Shown here in pieces: positions 16,265 to 25,628 of a DNA stretch of 34,429 nucleotides (the stretch's first letter is position 1; each line of letters starts with the position of its first letter). A model generated the notes under the pieces. The model was not told the DNA's origin and made no database searches. It saw only the letters and a list, made by a program, of their open reading frames with translations. The stretch covers positions 1-34,429 of the forward strand of contig JAOUEA010000003.1 in assembly GCA_029858935.1 (NCBI GenBank), in the 5' to 3' direction. The stretch comes from Actinomycetota bacterium (GTDB taxonomy: Bacteria > Actinomycetota > UBA4738 > HRBIN12). The translations under genes were made by a program, and so were the position numbers.

Positions 16265-17994
16265 GTCTCCTCCAGTTCGATCAGCCGTGCCCCGCGGGCC
16301 ACGATGTCGCCGGCTCGAGCGTGCACCGAGCGCACGACACCCGACGACGGGGCGTTGACCTGCACCTGGATCTTCATCGCCTCGAGCTGGGCCACGACCT
16401 GGCCCGCGACCACGGCATCGCCGGTCGCGACATCGACGCTCAGCACCGTCGCGGGCATCGGCGCGACCAGCGACCCGTCGTTCCGGCTGAGCTCGTTCGC
16501 GTCGAGCTCGTCGCCGGCGAGCGCGTAGCCCCAGCCTCGGTATTGGGCAGCGGCGCCGGCGACCACGACGCCACGGGGCAGGTCACGCCGAGCCGAGCCG
16601 AACGCGACCCACGGATCGGTCGGGTCGCCGCTTGCGGACACTCCCTCGGGCAGCGGCGGCACCTGCGGGACCCACACCGTCTCCACCCAATCGGTGTCGA
16701 CGAGGCCGTCGATCACGTCGGGATGGTCGAGCACGTCGAGCAGGAACCCGAGGTTCGTCGCGACACCGACGATGTGAAGCTCCGACAGCGCGGCGCTGAG
16801 GCGCGAGAACGCATGTGGGCGGTTCTCTCCCCATGCGATCACTTTCGCGAGCAGCGGATCGAATCCGGTGCCGACGACGTCGCCCTCTCGCAGCGCGGTG
16901 TCGACGCGCACCCCGGGCCACTGGGGCAGGTCGAGCCGCTCGACCCTGCCACCAGTCGGCAAGAACCCCGTCGCAGGATCCTCCGCGTAGACACGGGCTT
17001 CGATCGCGTGGCCTCGTCGCGAGACCTGGGACTGATCGAGCTGCAACCGTTCGCCCGCCGCGATCGTGAGTTGCGCCCGCACGTGGTCGATGCCGGTGAC
17101 CGCCTCCGTCACCGGGTGTTCCACCTGCAGCCGTGCGTTCAGCTCCAGGAACCACCAGGAGCCGTGATCGTCGACCAGGAACTCAGCGGTGCCGGCGCCT
17201 CGATAGCCGGCCCGTTCGGCGATCGCGATCGCCGCCTCGCCGAGCGCGGATCGCAGCGTTGGGTCGACCGCGGGAGAGGGCGACTCCTCGACGATCTTCT
17301 GATGTCGTCGCTGCAGAGAGCAATCGCGCTCGCCCAGGTGCACGCCGGTGCCGTGATCGTCGAGCAGCACCTGCACCTCGATGTGGCGCACGCGCTCGAG
17401 ACGCCGCTCGAGGAAGACCCGCCCGTCGCCGAAGCTCGCCTGAGCTTCCCGCCTCCCCGCCGCGACCATCGCGCCGAGTTCGTCGAGGTCGCGGACCGTC
17501 CGCATGCCACGGCCGCCGCCACCGGCCGAGGCCTTGACGAACAGCGGGGTGCCGAGGTGCGCGGCCTCCCGTCGAACGGCCTCGTCGGAGAAATGGTCGA
17601 TGTCGAGGCCCGGCACCACGGGCACCCCGGCCGCTTCGGCCACCGCGCGGGCGGCCACCTTGTCGCCGAGCGCGCGCATCGCTTCGGGCGGCGGTCCGAC
17701 CCAGCGAAGCCCGGCATCGAGCACGAGCTGCGCGAAGGCTGCGTCCTCGGCGAGGAACCCGTACCCCGGGTGCACCGAGTCGGCGCCCGTGCGCACCGCG
17801 CCCTCGACGATCGCCCGGGCGTCGAGGTAGGAGTCGATGTCGATCGTGGCGTCGGCGAGTTCGGCCGGCGCTCCTGCACGCTCGCTCGGCGTCACCGCGA
17901 CCACCGACGCGATGCCCGATTCACGGCAGGCTCGCACGATCCGCAGGGCGATCTCCCCGCGGTTGGCGATCAGGAGTCGCTGGAGCTCAGCCAT
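16261..17994 (-). CDS. liuD: Acyl-CoA (methylcrotonyl-CoA) carboxylase biotin-carrying alpha subunit
   Basis: A 577-aa biotin carboxylase plus biotin carrier protein. The biotin carboxylase part (residues 1 to about 445) begins [13 protein letters not shown], has the ATP-grasp loop KASAGGGGRGMR, the ERDCSLQRRHQKIVEESPSP motif and LELNARLQVEHPVTE. The C-terminal biotinyl domain has EAMKIQ with acceptor Lys541, 36 residues from the end as usual; the residue after Lys is Ile instead of the common Met. The protein is shorter than typical MCC alpha subunits (about 650-700 aa), with the linker between domains reduced. It overlaps liuC by 25 nt. The neighbours identify the substrate as 3-methylcrotonyl-CoA; from its own sequence it could equally serve propionyl- or acetyl-CoA. 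Confidence 0.93.
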   Translation of the reverse strand: MAELQRLLIANRGEIALRIVRACRESGIASVVAVTPSERAGAPAELADATIDIDSYLDARAIVEGAVRTGADSVHPGYGFLAEDAAFAQLVLDAGLRWVGPPPEAMRALGDKVAARAVAEAAGVPVVPGLDIDHFSDEAVRREAAHLGTPLFVKASAGGGGRGMRTVRDLDELGAMVAAGRREAQASFGDGRVFLERRLERVRHIEVQVLLDDHGTGVHLGERDCSLQRRHQKIVEESPSPAVDPTLRSALGEAAIAIAERAGYRGAGTAEFLVDDHGSWWFLELNARLQVEHPVTEAVTGIDHVRAQLTIAAGERLQLDQSQVSRRGHAIEARVYAEDPATGFLPTGGRVERLDLPQWPGVRVDTALREGDVVGTGFDPLLAKVIAWGENRPHAFSRLSAALSELHIVGVATNLGFLLDVLDHPDVIDGLVDTDWVETVWVPQVPPLPEGVSASGDPTDPWVAFGSARRDLPRGVVVAGAAAQYRGWGYALAGDELDANELSRNDGSLVAPMPATVLSVDVATGDAVVAGQVVAQLEAMKIQVQVNAPSSGVVRSVHARAGDIVARGARLIELEET

Positions 17995-18749
17995 GTCGGC
18001 GTTCGTTTCTCGAGGAAGGCGGCGACGCCCTCCTGACCCTCGGCACTCGTGCGTGCCTCGGCGATGCGCTCGGCCAGGTCGGGGAGCACGAGCGAGGCCG
18101 TCGCCTCGCGGACGAGGCGTTTGTTGGCGGCCACGGCCTCGGGGCCGCTTGCGAGGAAGGCTTCGGCGACCTCATCGATCGCGGTGTCGAGGTCCTGCGT
18201 CGCCACGACGCGATGCACGAGACCGTACGTGGCCGCATCGGCAGCCTCGAACGTGCGGCCGGTCGTGAACAGCTCCCGGGCGCGACCGGGGCCGATCGCG
18301 CGCAGCACGTATGGCGAGACCACGGCGGGCAACACGCCGAGACGCACCTCGGCGAAGCCGAAGCTGGCGCCCTCGACCGCGATCGCCACGTCGGTGCAGG
18401 CAACGAGCCCCGCGCCTCCACCGATCGCCGCGCCGTTGACGCGAGCGATCACCGCTTTCGGGCACCGATCGACCGTTTCGAACGCCGCCGCCATGTCGAT
18501 GGCGTCCTCGCGGTTCTGCTCGGCGGTGAGACCGCGGCTCGCCCGCATCCACTCGAGGTCGGCTCCCGCCGAGAAGGCACTGCCGGCGCCGGTGATCACG
18601 ACCACCCGCACCGCGTCGTTGCCCGAGACCTCGTCGATCGCCGCGGCGAGCGACGCGAGCATGTTCGGATCGAGCGCGTTGCGATGATCGGGCCGATCCA
18701 GCGTCAGGGTCGCGACCGGCCCTTCGAGGGCGCGTTTCACGTCGCTCAC
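17970..18749 (-). CDS. liuC: Enoyl-CoA hydratase family, probable methylglutaconyl-CoA hydratase
   Basis: A 259-aa crotonase-fold enzyme predicted to hydrate 3-methylglutaconyl-CoA to HMG-CoA. The oxyanion-hole segments are [11 protein letters not shown] (about residues 58-68) and [16 protein letters not shown] (about 104-119), and a conserved acid lies in [11 protein letters not shown]. The SAGADLxWM form is characteristic of the AUH/LiuC type within the crotonases. The GTG start at 18749 overlaps the liuB stop by 4 nt (GTGA), and the gene end overlaps liuD. Confidence 0.9.
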   Translation of the reverse strand: MSDVKRALEGPVATLTLDRPDHRNALDPNMLASLAAAIDEVSGNDAVRVVVITGAGSAFSAGADLEWMRASRGLTAEQNREDAIDMAAAFETVDRCPKAVIARVNGAAIGGGAGLVACTDVAIAVEGASFGFAEVRLGVLPAVVSPYVLRAIGPGRARELFTTGRTFEAADAATYGLVHRVVATQDLDTAIDEVAEAFLASGPEAVAANKRLVREATASLVLPDLAERIAEARTSAEGQEGVAAFLEKRTPTWLSSSDS

Positions 18750-20311
18750 ATCCGGAACACCCCGAACGTCGTCGGTGCCAGCGGGGCGCGCGATGCCGCG
18801 TCGAGCCCGAGGGCCAGCACCTTCCTGGTGTCGAGGGGATCGATCACCCCGTCATCCCACAGCCGGGCCGTCGAGTGGTAAGGACTACCCTCTCGCTCGT
18901 ACCGCTCGATCGTCGCCGCCTCCTGTTCGGGGTCGCCACCGACCGCGGTGAGTACCGTCGCCGCTTGCCTGCCGCCCATCACCGAGATGCGAGCGTTCGG
19001 CCACATCCACAGCTGGCGCGGTCCGTAGGCGCGCCCGCACATGGCGTAGTTGCCGGCCCCGAACGATCCGCCGATGATCACCGTGAACTTCGGCACGTTC
19101 GCACATGCCACGGCCGTGACGAGCTTCGCGCCGTCCTTGGCGATGCCGCCGGCCTCGTACTCGCGACCGACCATGAATCCGGTGATGTTCTGCAGGAAGA
19201 CGAGCGGGACGCCCCGTTCGGTCGCGAGCTCGATGAAGTGCGCGCCCTTGAGCGCCGACTCCGAGAACAAGATGCCGTTGTTCGCGACGATCGCGACCGG
19301 GTGGCCGTGGATCCTCGCGAACCCGCACACCAGCGTCTCGCCGTACCGCTGCTTGAACTCGTGCAGCGACGAGCCGTCGACGACGCGGCCGATCACCTCC
19401 CGCACGTCGGCGACCTGGGAGAGGTCGCGGGGGATCACGCCGTAGAGGGTGGCCGGGTCGATGGCTGGCTCGACGGGCTCGGCGATCTGCCACGCGCGCT
19501 CGGTGGGTCGATTGAGGTGTGAGACGATCTCGCGCACGATGCGGAGCGCATGCTCGTCGTCGGCCGCCTCGTGATCGACGACGCCACTCGACCGGGCATG
19601 CACCTCCGCGCCACCGAGCTCCTGAGGGTCGACGTCTTCTCCGGTGGCGGCCTTCACCAGCGGTGGGCCACCGAGGAAGATCGTGCCGGTGCCACGCACG
19701 ATCACCGATTCGTCCGACATCGCGGGCACGTACGCCCCGCCGGCGGTGCACGAGCCCATCACCGCAGCGATCTGTGGGATGCCCGTCGCCGACATGCGCG
19801 CCTGGTTGTAGAAGATGCGCCCGAAATGATCCCGGTCGGGGAACACGTCGGCCTGCAGCGGGAGGTACGCGCCGCCCGAATCGACGAGGTAGATGCAGGG
19901 AAGCCCGTTCTCCAGCGCGATCTCCTGTGCCCGCAGGTGCTTCTTCACGGTGATCGGGAAGTACGTGCCACCTTTCACGGTCGCATCGTTGGCCACGATC
20001 ACGCACGGCGTTCCGTGGATCGCCCCGATGCCGGTGATGATCCCGGCCCCCGGCGCTTGCCCGTCGTACAAGTCGCAGGCCGCGAGCGGAGAGAGTTCGA
20101 GGAACGCCGAGGCGCCGTCGACCAGCCGCTCGATGCGTTCGCGGGCCGTGAGCTTGCCCCGTTCGCGATGACGCGAGGTCGCCTGGTCGCCTCCGCCCCG
20201 TTGCACCTCTTCGAGCCGGGTGTCGAGGTCGTCGACGAGCTCGCGCATCGCGGCAGCGTTGGCCTCGAATCCCTGCGTCGTCGGGTCGGCGAGCGTGGTC
20301 AGCCGCGCCAC
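18746..20311 (-). CDS. liuB: Methylcrotonyl-CoA carboxylase carboxyltransferase (beta) subunit
   Basis: A 521-aa carboxyltransferase that moves CO2 from biotin to 3-methylcrotonyl-CoA. It shows [19 protein letters not shown], the acyl-CoA half with [36 protein letters not shown], and in the second half [40 protein letters not shown] and the C-terminal [20 protein letters not shown], which is typical for MCC rather than PCC. I took the GTG at 20311 ([21 protein letters not shown]), because homologues begin with this segment; AGGGATGGA lies just upstream. The in-frame upstream extension is Arg-rich and crosses into the divergent liuA gene. Confidence 0.93.
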   Translation of the reverse strand: MARLTTLADPTTQGFEANAAAMRELVDDLDTRLEEVQRGGGDQATSRHRERGKLTARERIERLVDGASAFLELSPLAACDLYDGQAPGAGIITGIGAIHGTPCVIVANDATVKGGTYFPITVKKHLRAQEIALENGLPCIYLVDSGGAYLPLQADVFPDRDHFGRIFYNQARMSATGIPQIAAVMGSCTAGGAYVPAMSDESVIVRGTGTIFLGGPPLVKAATGEDVDPQELGGAEVHARSSGVVDHEAADDEHALRIVREIVSHLNRPTERAWQIAEPVEPAIDPATLYGVIPRDLSQVADVREVIGRVVDGSSLHEFKQRYGETLVCGFARIHGHPVAIVANNGILFSESALKGAHFIELATERGVPLVFLQNITGFMVGREYEAGGIAKDGAKLVTAVACANVPKFTVIIGGSFGAGNYAMCGRAYGPRQLWMWPNARISVMGGRQAATVLTAVGGDPEQEAATIERYEREGSPYHSTARLWDDGVIDPLDTRKVLALGLDAASRAPLAPTTFGVFRM

Positions 20312-20363
20312 GTGCGATCCATCCCTGCCGTTGCGGCTCGCCGCATCATCGGGTGCCACCTTA

Positions 20364-20414
20364 CCCCCGGGCACCGACGCGCATCGCGTCGCCACGGATC
20401 GCTCGGCCCGGGGG
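20364..20414. promoter_or_regulatory. Two inverted repeats in the liuB-liuA divergent spacer
   Basis: The 140-nt spacer between the divergent liuB and liuA starts holds a perfect 9-nt inverted repeat, CCCCCGGGC (20364-20372) and GCCCGGGGG (20406-20414). Between its arms lies a second one, GACGCG-CAT-CGCGTC (20376-20390). The second has the size and symmetry of a site for a dimeric regulator serving both promoters. No regulator gene for leucine catabolism lies in the window. Confidence 0.4.
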
Positions 20415-20451
20415 CGACACCGTGGGTCGCGGCGGCGTACCGTGGGTTCCC

Positions 20452-21606
20452 ATGAGCGATCGGATCTCGCTGGAGGAGCTCCGCGATGCGGTGCGGACCT
20501 TCGCCCACCGCGAGCTCGCTCCCCAAGCCGAGCGGATCGATCGCGACGACGAGTTCCCTCGTTGGCTCTGGCCGCGGCTCGGCGAGCTGGGGGTGCTCGG
20601 TCCCACGGTGCCCGAGGCCGACGGGGGGGCCGGGCTGGGTTTCCTCGAGCACCTCGTCGTCGTCGAAGAGGTCTCAAGGGTCTCCGCCGCGATCGGCATG
20701 TCGTATGCGGCGCATTCCAACCTGTGCGTGCACAACCTCTGGGCCAACGGAACGCCCGCACAGCGCCGGCGATGGCTGCCATCGCTGATCTCGGGGGAGC
20801 ATGTGGGCGCGCTCGCTATGAGCGAGGCAGACGCCGGCTCCGATGTGATCGGCGCCATGGCGTGCCGCGCCGAGCGGACGACGAGCGGATGGATCGCGAA
20901 CGGTTCGAAGATGTGGATCACGAACGGACCCGAGGCCGACGTGCTCGTCGTCTACATGCGCACGTCTGCGCCCGATCGCGGGTCGGCGTCGGTGACCGCG
21001 TTCGTGATCGAGCGCGGCATGAAGGGGTTCAGCGTCTCGCCGAAGATGGACAAGCTCGGCATGCGAGGCTCGCCGACCTCCGAGATCGTGTTCTCGGACT
21101 GCGAGATCCCCGACGACCACGTGCTCGGCGAGGTCGACGGCGGGATCCGGGTGCTCATGTCGGGGCTCGATTCCGAGCGACTCGTGCTGTCGGGCGGACC
21201 GATCGGCATCATGCAGGCCGCGCTCGATCTCACCCTTCCGTACGTGCGTGAGCGCCGGCAGTTCGGCAAGCCGATCGGCGCGTTCGAGCTGATGCAAGGC
21301 AAACTCGCCGACATGTTCGTTGCGTTGGAATCGTCGCGAGCGTACGCCTACGACGTGGCCCGCCGGTTCGATCGCCGGCCCGACGACCGGCATCGGGCCG
21401 CGGCCGCCGCATGCCTGCTCGCCGCGTCGGAACGCGCGGTCGAGGTCGCCCTCGAGGCGATCCAAAGCATGGGCGGGGCCGGATATCTGAACGAGGTGCC
21501 GGCCGGTCGGCTCCTGCGGGACGCCAAGCTCTACACGATCGGTGCCGGCACCGCCGAGATCCGACGCATGCTGATCGGCCGTGAACTCACCGGCAGGCTC
21601 GACTAG
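20452..21606 (+). CDS. liuA: Isovaleryl-CoA dehydrogenase
   Basis: A 384-aa FAD-dependent acyl-CoA dehydrogenase predicted to oxidise isovaleryl-CoA to 3-methylcrotonyl-CoA, the first committed step of this pathway. IVD marks are [15 protein letters not shown], the FAD-binding [22 protein letters not shown] and [12 protein letters not shown]. The catalytic base is E242 in [14 protein letters not shown], the helix-G position used by isovaleryl-CoA dehydrogenases; the MCAD-type YEG glutamate is replaced by IGAG in [13 protein letters not shown]. The ATG at 20452 gives the usual length (about 385-395). It is divergent from liuB-C-D-E and lies 71 nt upstream of glnE. Confidence 0.93.
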   Translation: MSDRISLEELRDAVRTFAHRELAPQAERIDRDDEFPRWLWPRLGELGVLGPTVPEADGGAGLGFLEHLVVVEEVSRVSAAIGMSYAAHSNLCVHNLWANGTPAQRRRWLPSLISGEHVGALAMSEADAGSDVIGAMACRAERTTSGWIANGSKMWITNGPEADVLVVYMRTSAPDRGSASVTAFVIERGMKGFSVSPKMDKLGMRGSPTSEIVFSDCEIPDDHVLGEVDGGIRVLMSGLDSERLVLSGGPIGIMQAALDLTLPYVRERRQFGKPIGAFELMQGKLADMFVALESSRAYAYDVARRFDRRPDDRHRAAAAACLLAASERAVEVALEAIQSMGGAGYLNEVPAGRLLRDAKLYTIGAGTAEIRRMLIGRELTGRLD

Positions 21607-21677
21607 CGCCGGCCTCGCCCAGGGGATCGCCGGGTCGATGCTGCTGAACGACCGTCCGTCGGTGCGATGATGCCGAG

Positions 21678-24359
21678 GTGCTGACGCCCGAGATGCTCGG
21701 TCGCACGTTCGCTGAAGCCCCCGACCCGGAACTCGCGAGGGTCGCGTTCTCGCGCGTCGGCGACGACTCGGAGGCCCGCGCCGCCCTCGCGCAGCCGGAG
21801 ATCACCGAAACCGCCTCCAGGCTCCTCGGATTCTCGAGCGCCGCCACGGACTTCTTCGTCGCGCACCCCGGTGAACTCACGGCACTCGCCGACGTGTCGG
21901 CCCGGGGCGCACCGGTCCTTCGCGGGGAGCTCGACGCCGATCTCGATCGCCATGGCGCGTCCGCGGGGCTCCGCCGGTTCCGGCGCCGCGCGATGCTCCG
22001 GGTGGCCGCCCGTGACTTGGCGGGCGCACCGCTCGACGACGTGATCGCCGAGATCAGTGCGATCGCCGACGCCTGCATCACTGCGGCGCTCGATCGTGTC
22101 GATGAGGCCGGGCTCGCCGTGATCGGCCTCGGGAAGCTCGGGGGCTCGGAATTGAACTATGCGAGCGACGTCGACCTCGTGTTCCTGCACCGCGAGCCCG
22201 GACCCGACCGGCAGCAGGCCGCCGAGCAAGCCGTCGCCGCGGTGACTGCCCTGCTCTCCGCGCCGACCGCCGACGGTGTGGCCTTGCGGGTCGACGTGGC
22301 GCTGCGACCGGGTGGCCGGGCCGGCTCGTTGTCTCGCTCGCTCGGATCGACGCTCGCCTACTACGAGCGCGAGTCGGCGACGTGGGAGCGCCAGGCGATG
22401 ATCAAGGCACGCCCGATCGCCGGTGACACCGCCCTCGCGACGGCGTTCTGCGACGGGGTGCAGCCCTTCGTGTACCCCGCGGAGCTCCCCCCTGCGGCGA
22501 TCGAGGACGTGCGGCGTACGAAGGTGCGCCTCGAGGAGTACATCCGGCGTCGTGGCAAGGAGTTCACGGAGGTCAAGCGCGGGCGCGGCGGCATCCGCGA
22601 CGTCGAGTTCGCCGTGCAGCTGTTGCAGATCGTGCATGGGCGGCGCGATGTGCGGCTGCGCACGCCGAACACGCTCGACGCCCTCGTCGGACTCGCGCAC
22701 GAGGGCTACGTCGCCGATGCCGACGCGGACGCCCTGAGCGGGGCGTACCGGTTCCTCAGGCAGGTCGAGCACCGTCTGCAGATCGTGCGCGACCTGCAGA
22801 CGCATGACCTGCCACCGAGCAGGCATGCCAGGACAACGCTCGCACGCTCGCTCGGCCTTGCCGACGCCGACGCGCTCGCAGCCGAGTACGAGCGCACGAC
22901 CGGGCTCGTTCGCTCGATCCACGAACGGCTGTTCTACCGCCCGCTCCTCGAGTCTTTCGCCGGTCCCGCACAGTTGCATCCCAGTCGGGGCACCGACCGG
23001 CCAGCGACCGAGGAGCTGCTGAGCGGGCTCGGGTTCTCCGAGCCCGCTCGCTCCTACGACGTGCTCGGCAGGCTCGTCGACCCGGCGCGCCGGGTCGGCA
23101 AGGTGCTCGCCAACCTGTTCCCAGTGATGGCGCCCGCCCTCGCGCTCTCGCCCGCTCCCGACGGTGCGCTCGTTCGGCTGGAACGCATCGCCGACGCCGT
23201 CGTCACGTCGGGCACCGACCGGGAGGTCGCGGATCTCCTCGCGACCGACCCGTTCGCCGCCCGCCGGTTGGCCCACGTGGCCGGTGCGAGCTCGTTCGCG
23301 ACCGATCTGCTGGTCGCCGATCCGACGCGTATCGGGGGGCTCTCCGATTCCCTGCTCGGCCGGGAGACCGATGCGCCCGGCGACCTCGTCGACGCGGTCG
23401 CGCGCACGGCTGGGCGCGAGCTCTCCCCCCGCGAGACCGGCGAGGCATTGAGCGCGGTCGCCGTCCGGGTGGTGCGCGAAGCGGTCGCCGCCGCCGAGCC
23501 GCCCGCCGATCTGCCGTTCGCCGTGATCGGCATGGGCAAGCTGGGAGCCCGCGAATGCAACGTCGCGAGCGATCTCGATCTCATGTTCGTGTACGAGGGC
23601 GAAGGGGCCGGGGCGCAGCGGCGGGCGAGCGTCCTCGCAGAGCAGGTGCTTCGAGGCATCAGGGAAGCCGGCTGGGAACCCGACGCCGACCTGCGGCCCG
23701 AGGGACGCAACGGCCCGCTGGCCCGGTCGATCGCCGGGTACTTGGAGTACTGGCAGCGGTACGCCCAGACCTGGGAGTTCCAGGCCCTCTTGCGGGCTCG
23801 AGCCGTCGCCGGCGATGCCGACCTCGGCCGGCGGTTCGAGCTGATTGCGGCCGATATCGCCTATCCGCCCGACGGCATCACGATCGACCGTATGGCCGAC
23901 ATGCGCCACATGCGTGAGCGCATCGAACGCGAACGCGTGAAACCTCCGGAAGCGGCGAAGTTCCACTTCAAACTCGGGATCGGATCGCTCGCCGACGTGC
24001 AGTTCGCGGTGGAACTCTCGCTGATGCGACACGGGGGCAGACATCCCGGGATCAGGTCGCGCAGAACGCTCGAGGCGATCGATCGACTCGCGGCGGCCAA
24101 GCTGATGCCGGGCTCCGTCGCCCGCGACCTCGGGGAGGCGTTCGTGTTCTGCACCGACCTCAAGAACGCCCTCGAGATGGATCGTCGCGTCCACGCGGAG
24201 GCGGTGCCGGCGGACCCGGCCGAGCAGACGGCGCTGGCCCGCCGCCTCGGCTACGAGGAGTATCCGAGACAGAGCCTCATCGACGACTATCTGCGTGTCA
24301 CGCGCCGTGCGCGCCGGGCGATGGAACGCGTGTTCACCGAGGAGGCCATGGCCGAATGA
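21678..24359 (+). CDS. glnE: Bifunctional glutamine synthetase adenylyltransferase/adenylyl-removing enzyme
   Basis: An 893-aa two-headed nucleotidyltransferase that adenylylates and de-adenylylates glutamine synthetase according to nitrogen status. The N-terminal (adenylyl-removing) catalytic motif is GLGKLGGSELNYASDVDLVF at about residues 149-168. The C-terminal (adenylylating) motif is GMGKLGARECNVASDLDLMF at about 617-636. Each is followed by a helical GlnD/PII-uridylyltransferase-type domain (KRGRGGIRDVEFAVQLLQ; KFHFKLGIGSLADVQFAVEL). It is somewhat shorter than mycobacterial GlnE (about 990 aa). The start is GTG at 21678, with ATG at 21693 as an alternative. In Mycobacterium glnE sits directly between glnA1 and glnA2; here it also lies between the two glutamine synthetase genes but with other genes interposed. 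Its target should be the glnA1 whose end lies at the right edge. Confidence 0.93.
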   Translation: MLTPEMLGRTFAEAPDPELARVAFSRVGDDSEARAALAQPEITETASRLLGFSSAATDFFVAHPGELTALADVSARGAPVLRGELDADLDRHGASAGLRRFRRRAMLRVAARDLAGAPLDDVIAEISAIADACITAALDRVDEAGLAVIGLGKLGGSELNYASDVDLVFLHREPGPDRQQAAEQAVAAVTALLSAPTADGVALRVDVALRPGGRAGSLSRSLGSTLAYYERESATWERQAMIKARPIAGDTALATAFCDGVQPFVYPAELPPAAIEDVRRTKVRLEEYIRRRGKEFTEVKRGRGGIRDVEFAVQLLQIVHGRRDVRLRTPNTLDALVGLAHEGYVADADADALSGAYRFLRQVEHRLQIVRDLQTHDLPPSRHARTTLARSLGLADADALAAEYERTTGLVRSIHERLFYRPLLESFAGPAQLHPSRGTDRPATEELLSGLGFSEPARSYDVLGRLVDPARRVGKVLANLFPVMAPALALSPAPDGALVRLERIADAVVTSGTDREVADLLATDPFAARRLAHVAGASSFATDLLVADPTRIGGLSDSLLGRETDAPGDLVDAVARTAGRELSPRETGEALSAVAVRVVREAVAAAEPPADLPFAVIGMGKLGARECNVASDLDLMFVYEGEGAGAQRRASVLAEQVLRGIREAGWEPDADLRPEGRNGPLARSIAGYLEYWQRYAQTWEFQALLRARAVAGDADLGRRFELIAADIAYPPDGITIDRMADMRHMRERIERERVKPPEAAKFHFKLGIGSLADVQFAVELSLMRHGGRHPGIRSRRTLEAIDRLAAAKLMPGSVARDLGEAFVFCTDLKNALEMDRRVHAEAVPADPAEQTALARRLGYEEYPRQSLIDDYLRVTRRARRAMERVFTEEAMAE

Positions 24360-25153
24360 CGAAGATCGACGCACGGCGGCGCACGGCGGTGATCACCGGG
24401 GCCTCGAGCGGCTTCGGCGCCGAGTTCACCCGTCTGTTCGGAGCCGACGGATGGAACGTGGTCATGGTCGCTCGCAGCGGTGCGGCGATGGAGGCGATCG
24501 CCCAGGAGATCGAGGAACGTCACGGCGTCGAAGTCACGGTGTTGCCGAAGGACCTCGCAGCGATCGGTGCATGCGCCGACGTCATGGCCTCCCTCGAGCA
24601 ACGCGGGGTCATCGTGGACGCCCTCGTGAACAACGCGGGCTTCTCTACGTATGGGGAGTTCTGGCGCGACGACCCCGACAAGCAGTCCTCGATGCTGCAG
24701 GTCAACGTCGTCGCGCTGACCGAACTGAGCCGTCTCATCCTGCCGGGCATGGTCGAGCGGGGTCATGGGCGGCTGTTGACGCTCGGCTCGGTCGGCTCGT
24801 TCGCCGCCGCGCCGATGACCGCCGCGTACGCCGCCACGAAGGCATATGTGCTGTCGCTCTCGCTCGCCATGGCCGAGGAGTTGCGCGGCTCCGGCGTCAC
24901 GGTCACGTGCCTGTGTCCAGGGCCGACCGAGACGGGGTTCCAGGAGCGTGCCGAGATGGGTGATTCGGCGCTCGTCAAGGACCGGAACCTGCCGGCCGCG
25001 CGTTCGGTGGCAGAGGCGGGCTACGCCGCGATGCAGGCCGGAAAGCCCTACCTCGTCACCGGTATGAACAGCAGGGTGTTCGCCTTCGGTTCGCGGTTCC
25101 TTTCCAGGACCACGACGACCCGGCTCGCCGGGCGGGCACAGCGTCGCACCTAG
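24356..25153 (+). CDS. Short-chain dehydrogenase/reductase, DltE-like
   Basis: A 265-aa classical SDR: cofactor motif GASSGFG (about residues 16-22), NNAGFSTYG (about 91-99), catalytic Ser in LGSVGSFAA, YAATKAY catalytic Tyr/Lys, and CPGPTETGFQER. The form resembles the SDRs annotated as DltE, and the substrate is unknown. Its ATG overlaps the glnE stop (ATGA), so translation should be coupled to glnE, but no functional link to nitrogen control is apparent. Confidence 0.87.
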   Translation: MTKIDARRRTAVITGASSGFGAEFTRLFGADGWNVVMVARSGAAMEAIAQEIEERHGVEVTVLPKDLAAIGACADVMASLEQRGVIVDALVNNAGFSTYGEFWRDDPDKQSSMLQVNVVALTELSRLILPGMVERGHGRLLTLGSVGSFAAAPMTAAYAATKAYVLSLSLAMAEELRGSGVTVTCLCPGPTETGFQERAEMGDSALVKDRNLPAARSVAEAGYAAMQAGKPYLVTGMNSRVFAFGSRFLSRTTTTRLAGRAQRRT

Positions 25154-25250
25154 GAACGCACCCCGGCGTGGCACGGCATCCTACTGCGAACGTACCACTG
25201 CCACGTCCGTCGCCATCTGATTAGCTAGCCGCCGACAGAGGGAGGGAACC

Positions 25251-25616
25251 ATGCTCAAGGAATTCAAGGAATTCGCCCTCAAGGGCAATCTGATCGAGAT
25301 CGCGGTCGGCCTGATCCTGGCGCTCGCGTTCGCCGGAGTGGTGCTGTCGTTCACCGAGGACATCATCGCCCCGATCGTGGGTGCGATCGTCGGTCAACCG
25401 AGCTTCGACAGCCTCACGATCGAGGTCGGAGACGCTGAGATCCGATACGGCGCGTTCATCACGGTGCTGTTCAACTTCCTGATCGTGGCGTTCGTTCTGT
25501 TCATGATCGTGAAGGGCGCGAACAAGATGATGCCGAAGAAGGAAGAGGAATCCGGCCCGAGCGAGGTCGAGCTGCTGACTGAGATCCGCGACTCCCTGAA
25601 GGGTCGCACCGTCTGA
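25251..25616 (+). CDS. mscL: Large-conductance mechanosensitive channel
   Basis: A 121-aa homopentameric channel that opens under membrane tension and releases solutes on osmotic downshock. The N-terminal amphipathic helix is followed by the pore helix EIAVGLILALAFAGVVLSF, a periplasmic loop (about residues 45-70), TM2 (AFITVLFNFLIVAFVLFMIVK) and a charged cytoplasmic bundle ending SEVELLTEIRDSLKG. A strong ribosome site (GAGGGAGGG) precedes the ATG. It is monocistronic, with 97 nt upstream, and converges with the next gene with only 12 nt between. Confidence 0.97.
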   Translation: MLKEFKEFALKGNLIEIAVGLILALAFAGVVLSFTEDIIAPIVGAIVGQPSFDSLTIEVGDAEIRYGAFITVLFNFLIVAFVLFMIVKGANKMMPKKEEESGPSEVELLTEIRDSLKGRTV

Positions 25617-25628
25617 GGAAGGTCGAAC

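Noticed and set aside
21603-24374. Very long open minus-strand frame opposite glnE (over 900 codons)
   Set aside because: Rich in Arg, His, Gly and Pro with no domain, and GlnE on the plus strand carries clear motifs throughout. Long antisense frames are expected at this GC content.
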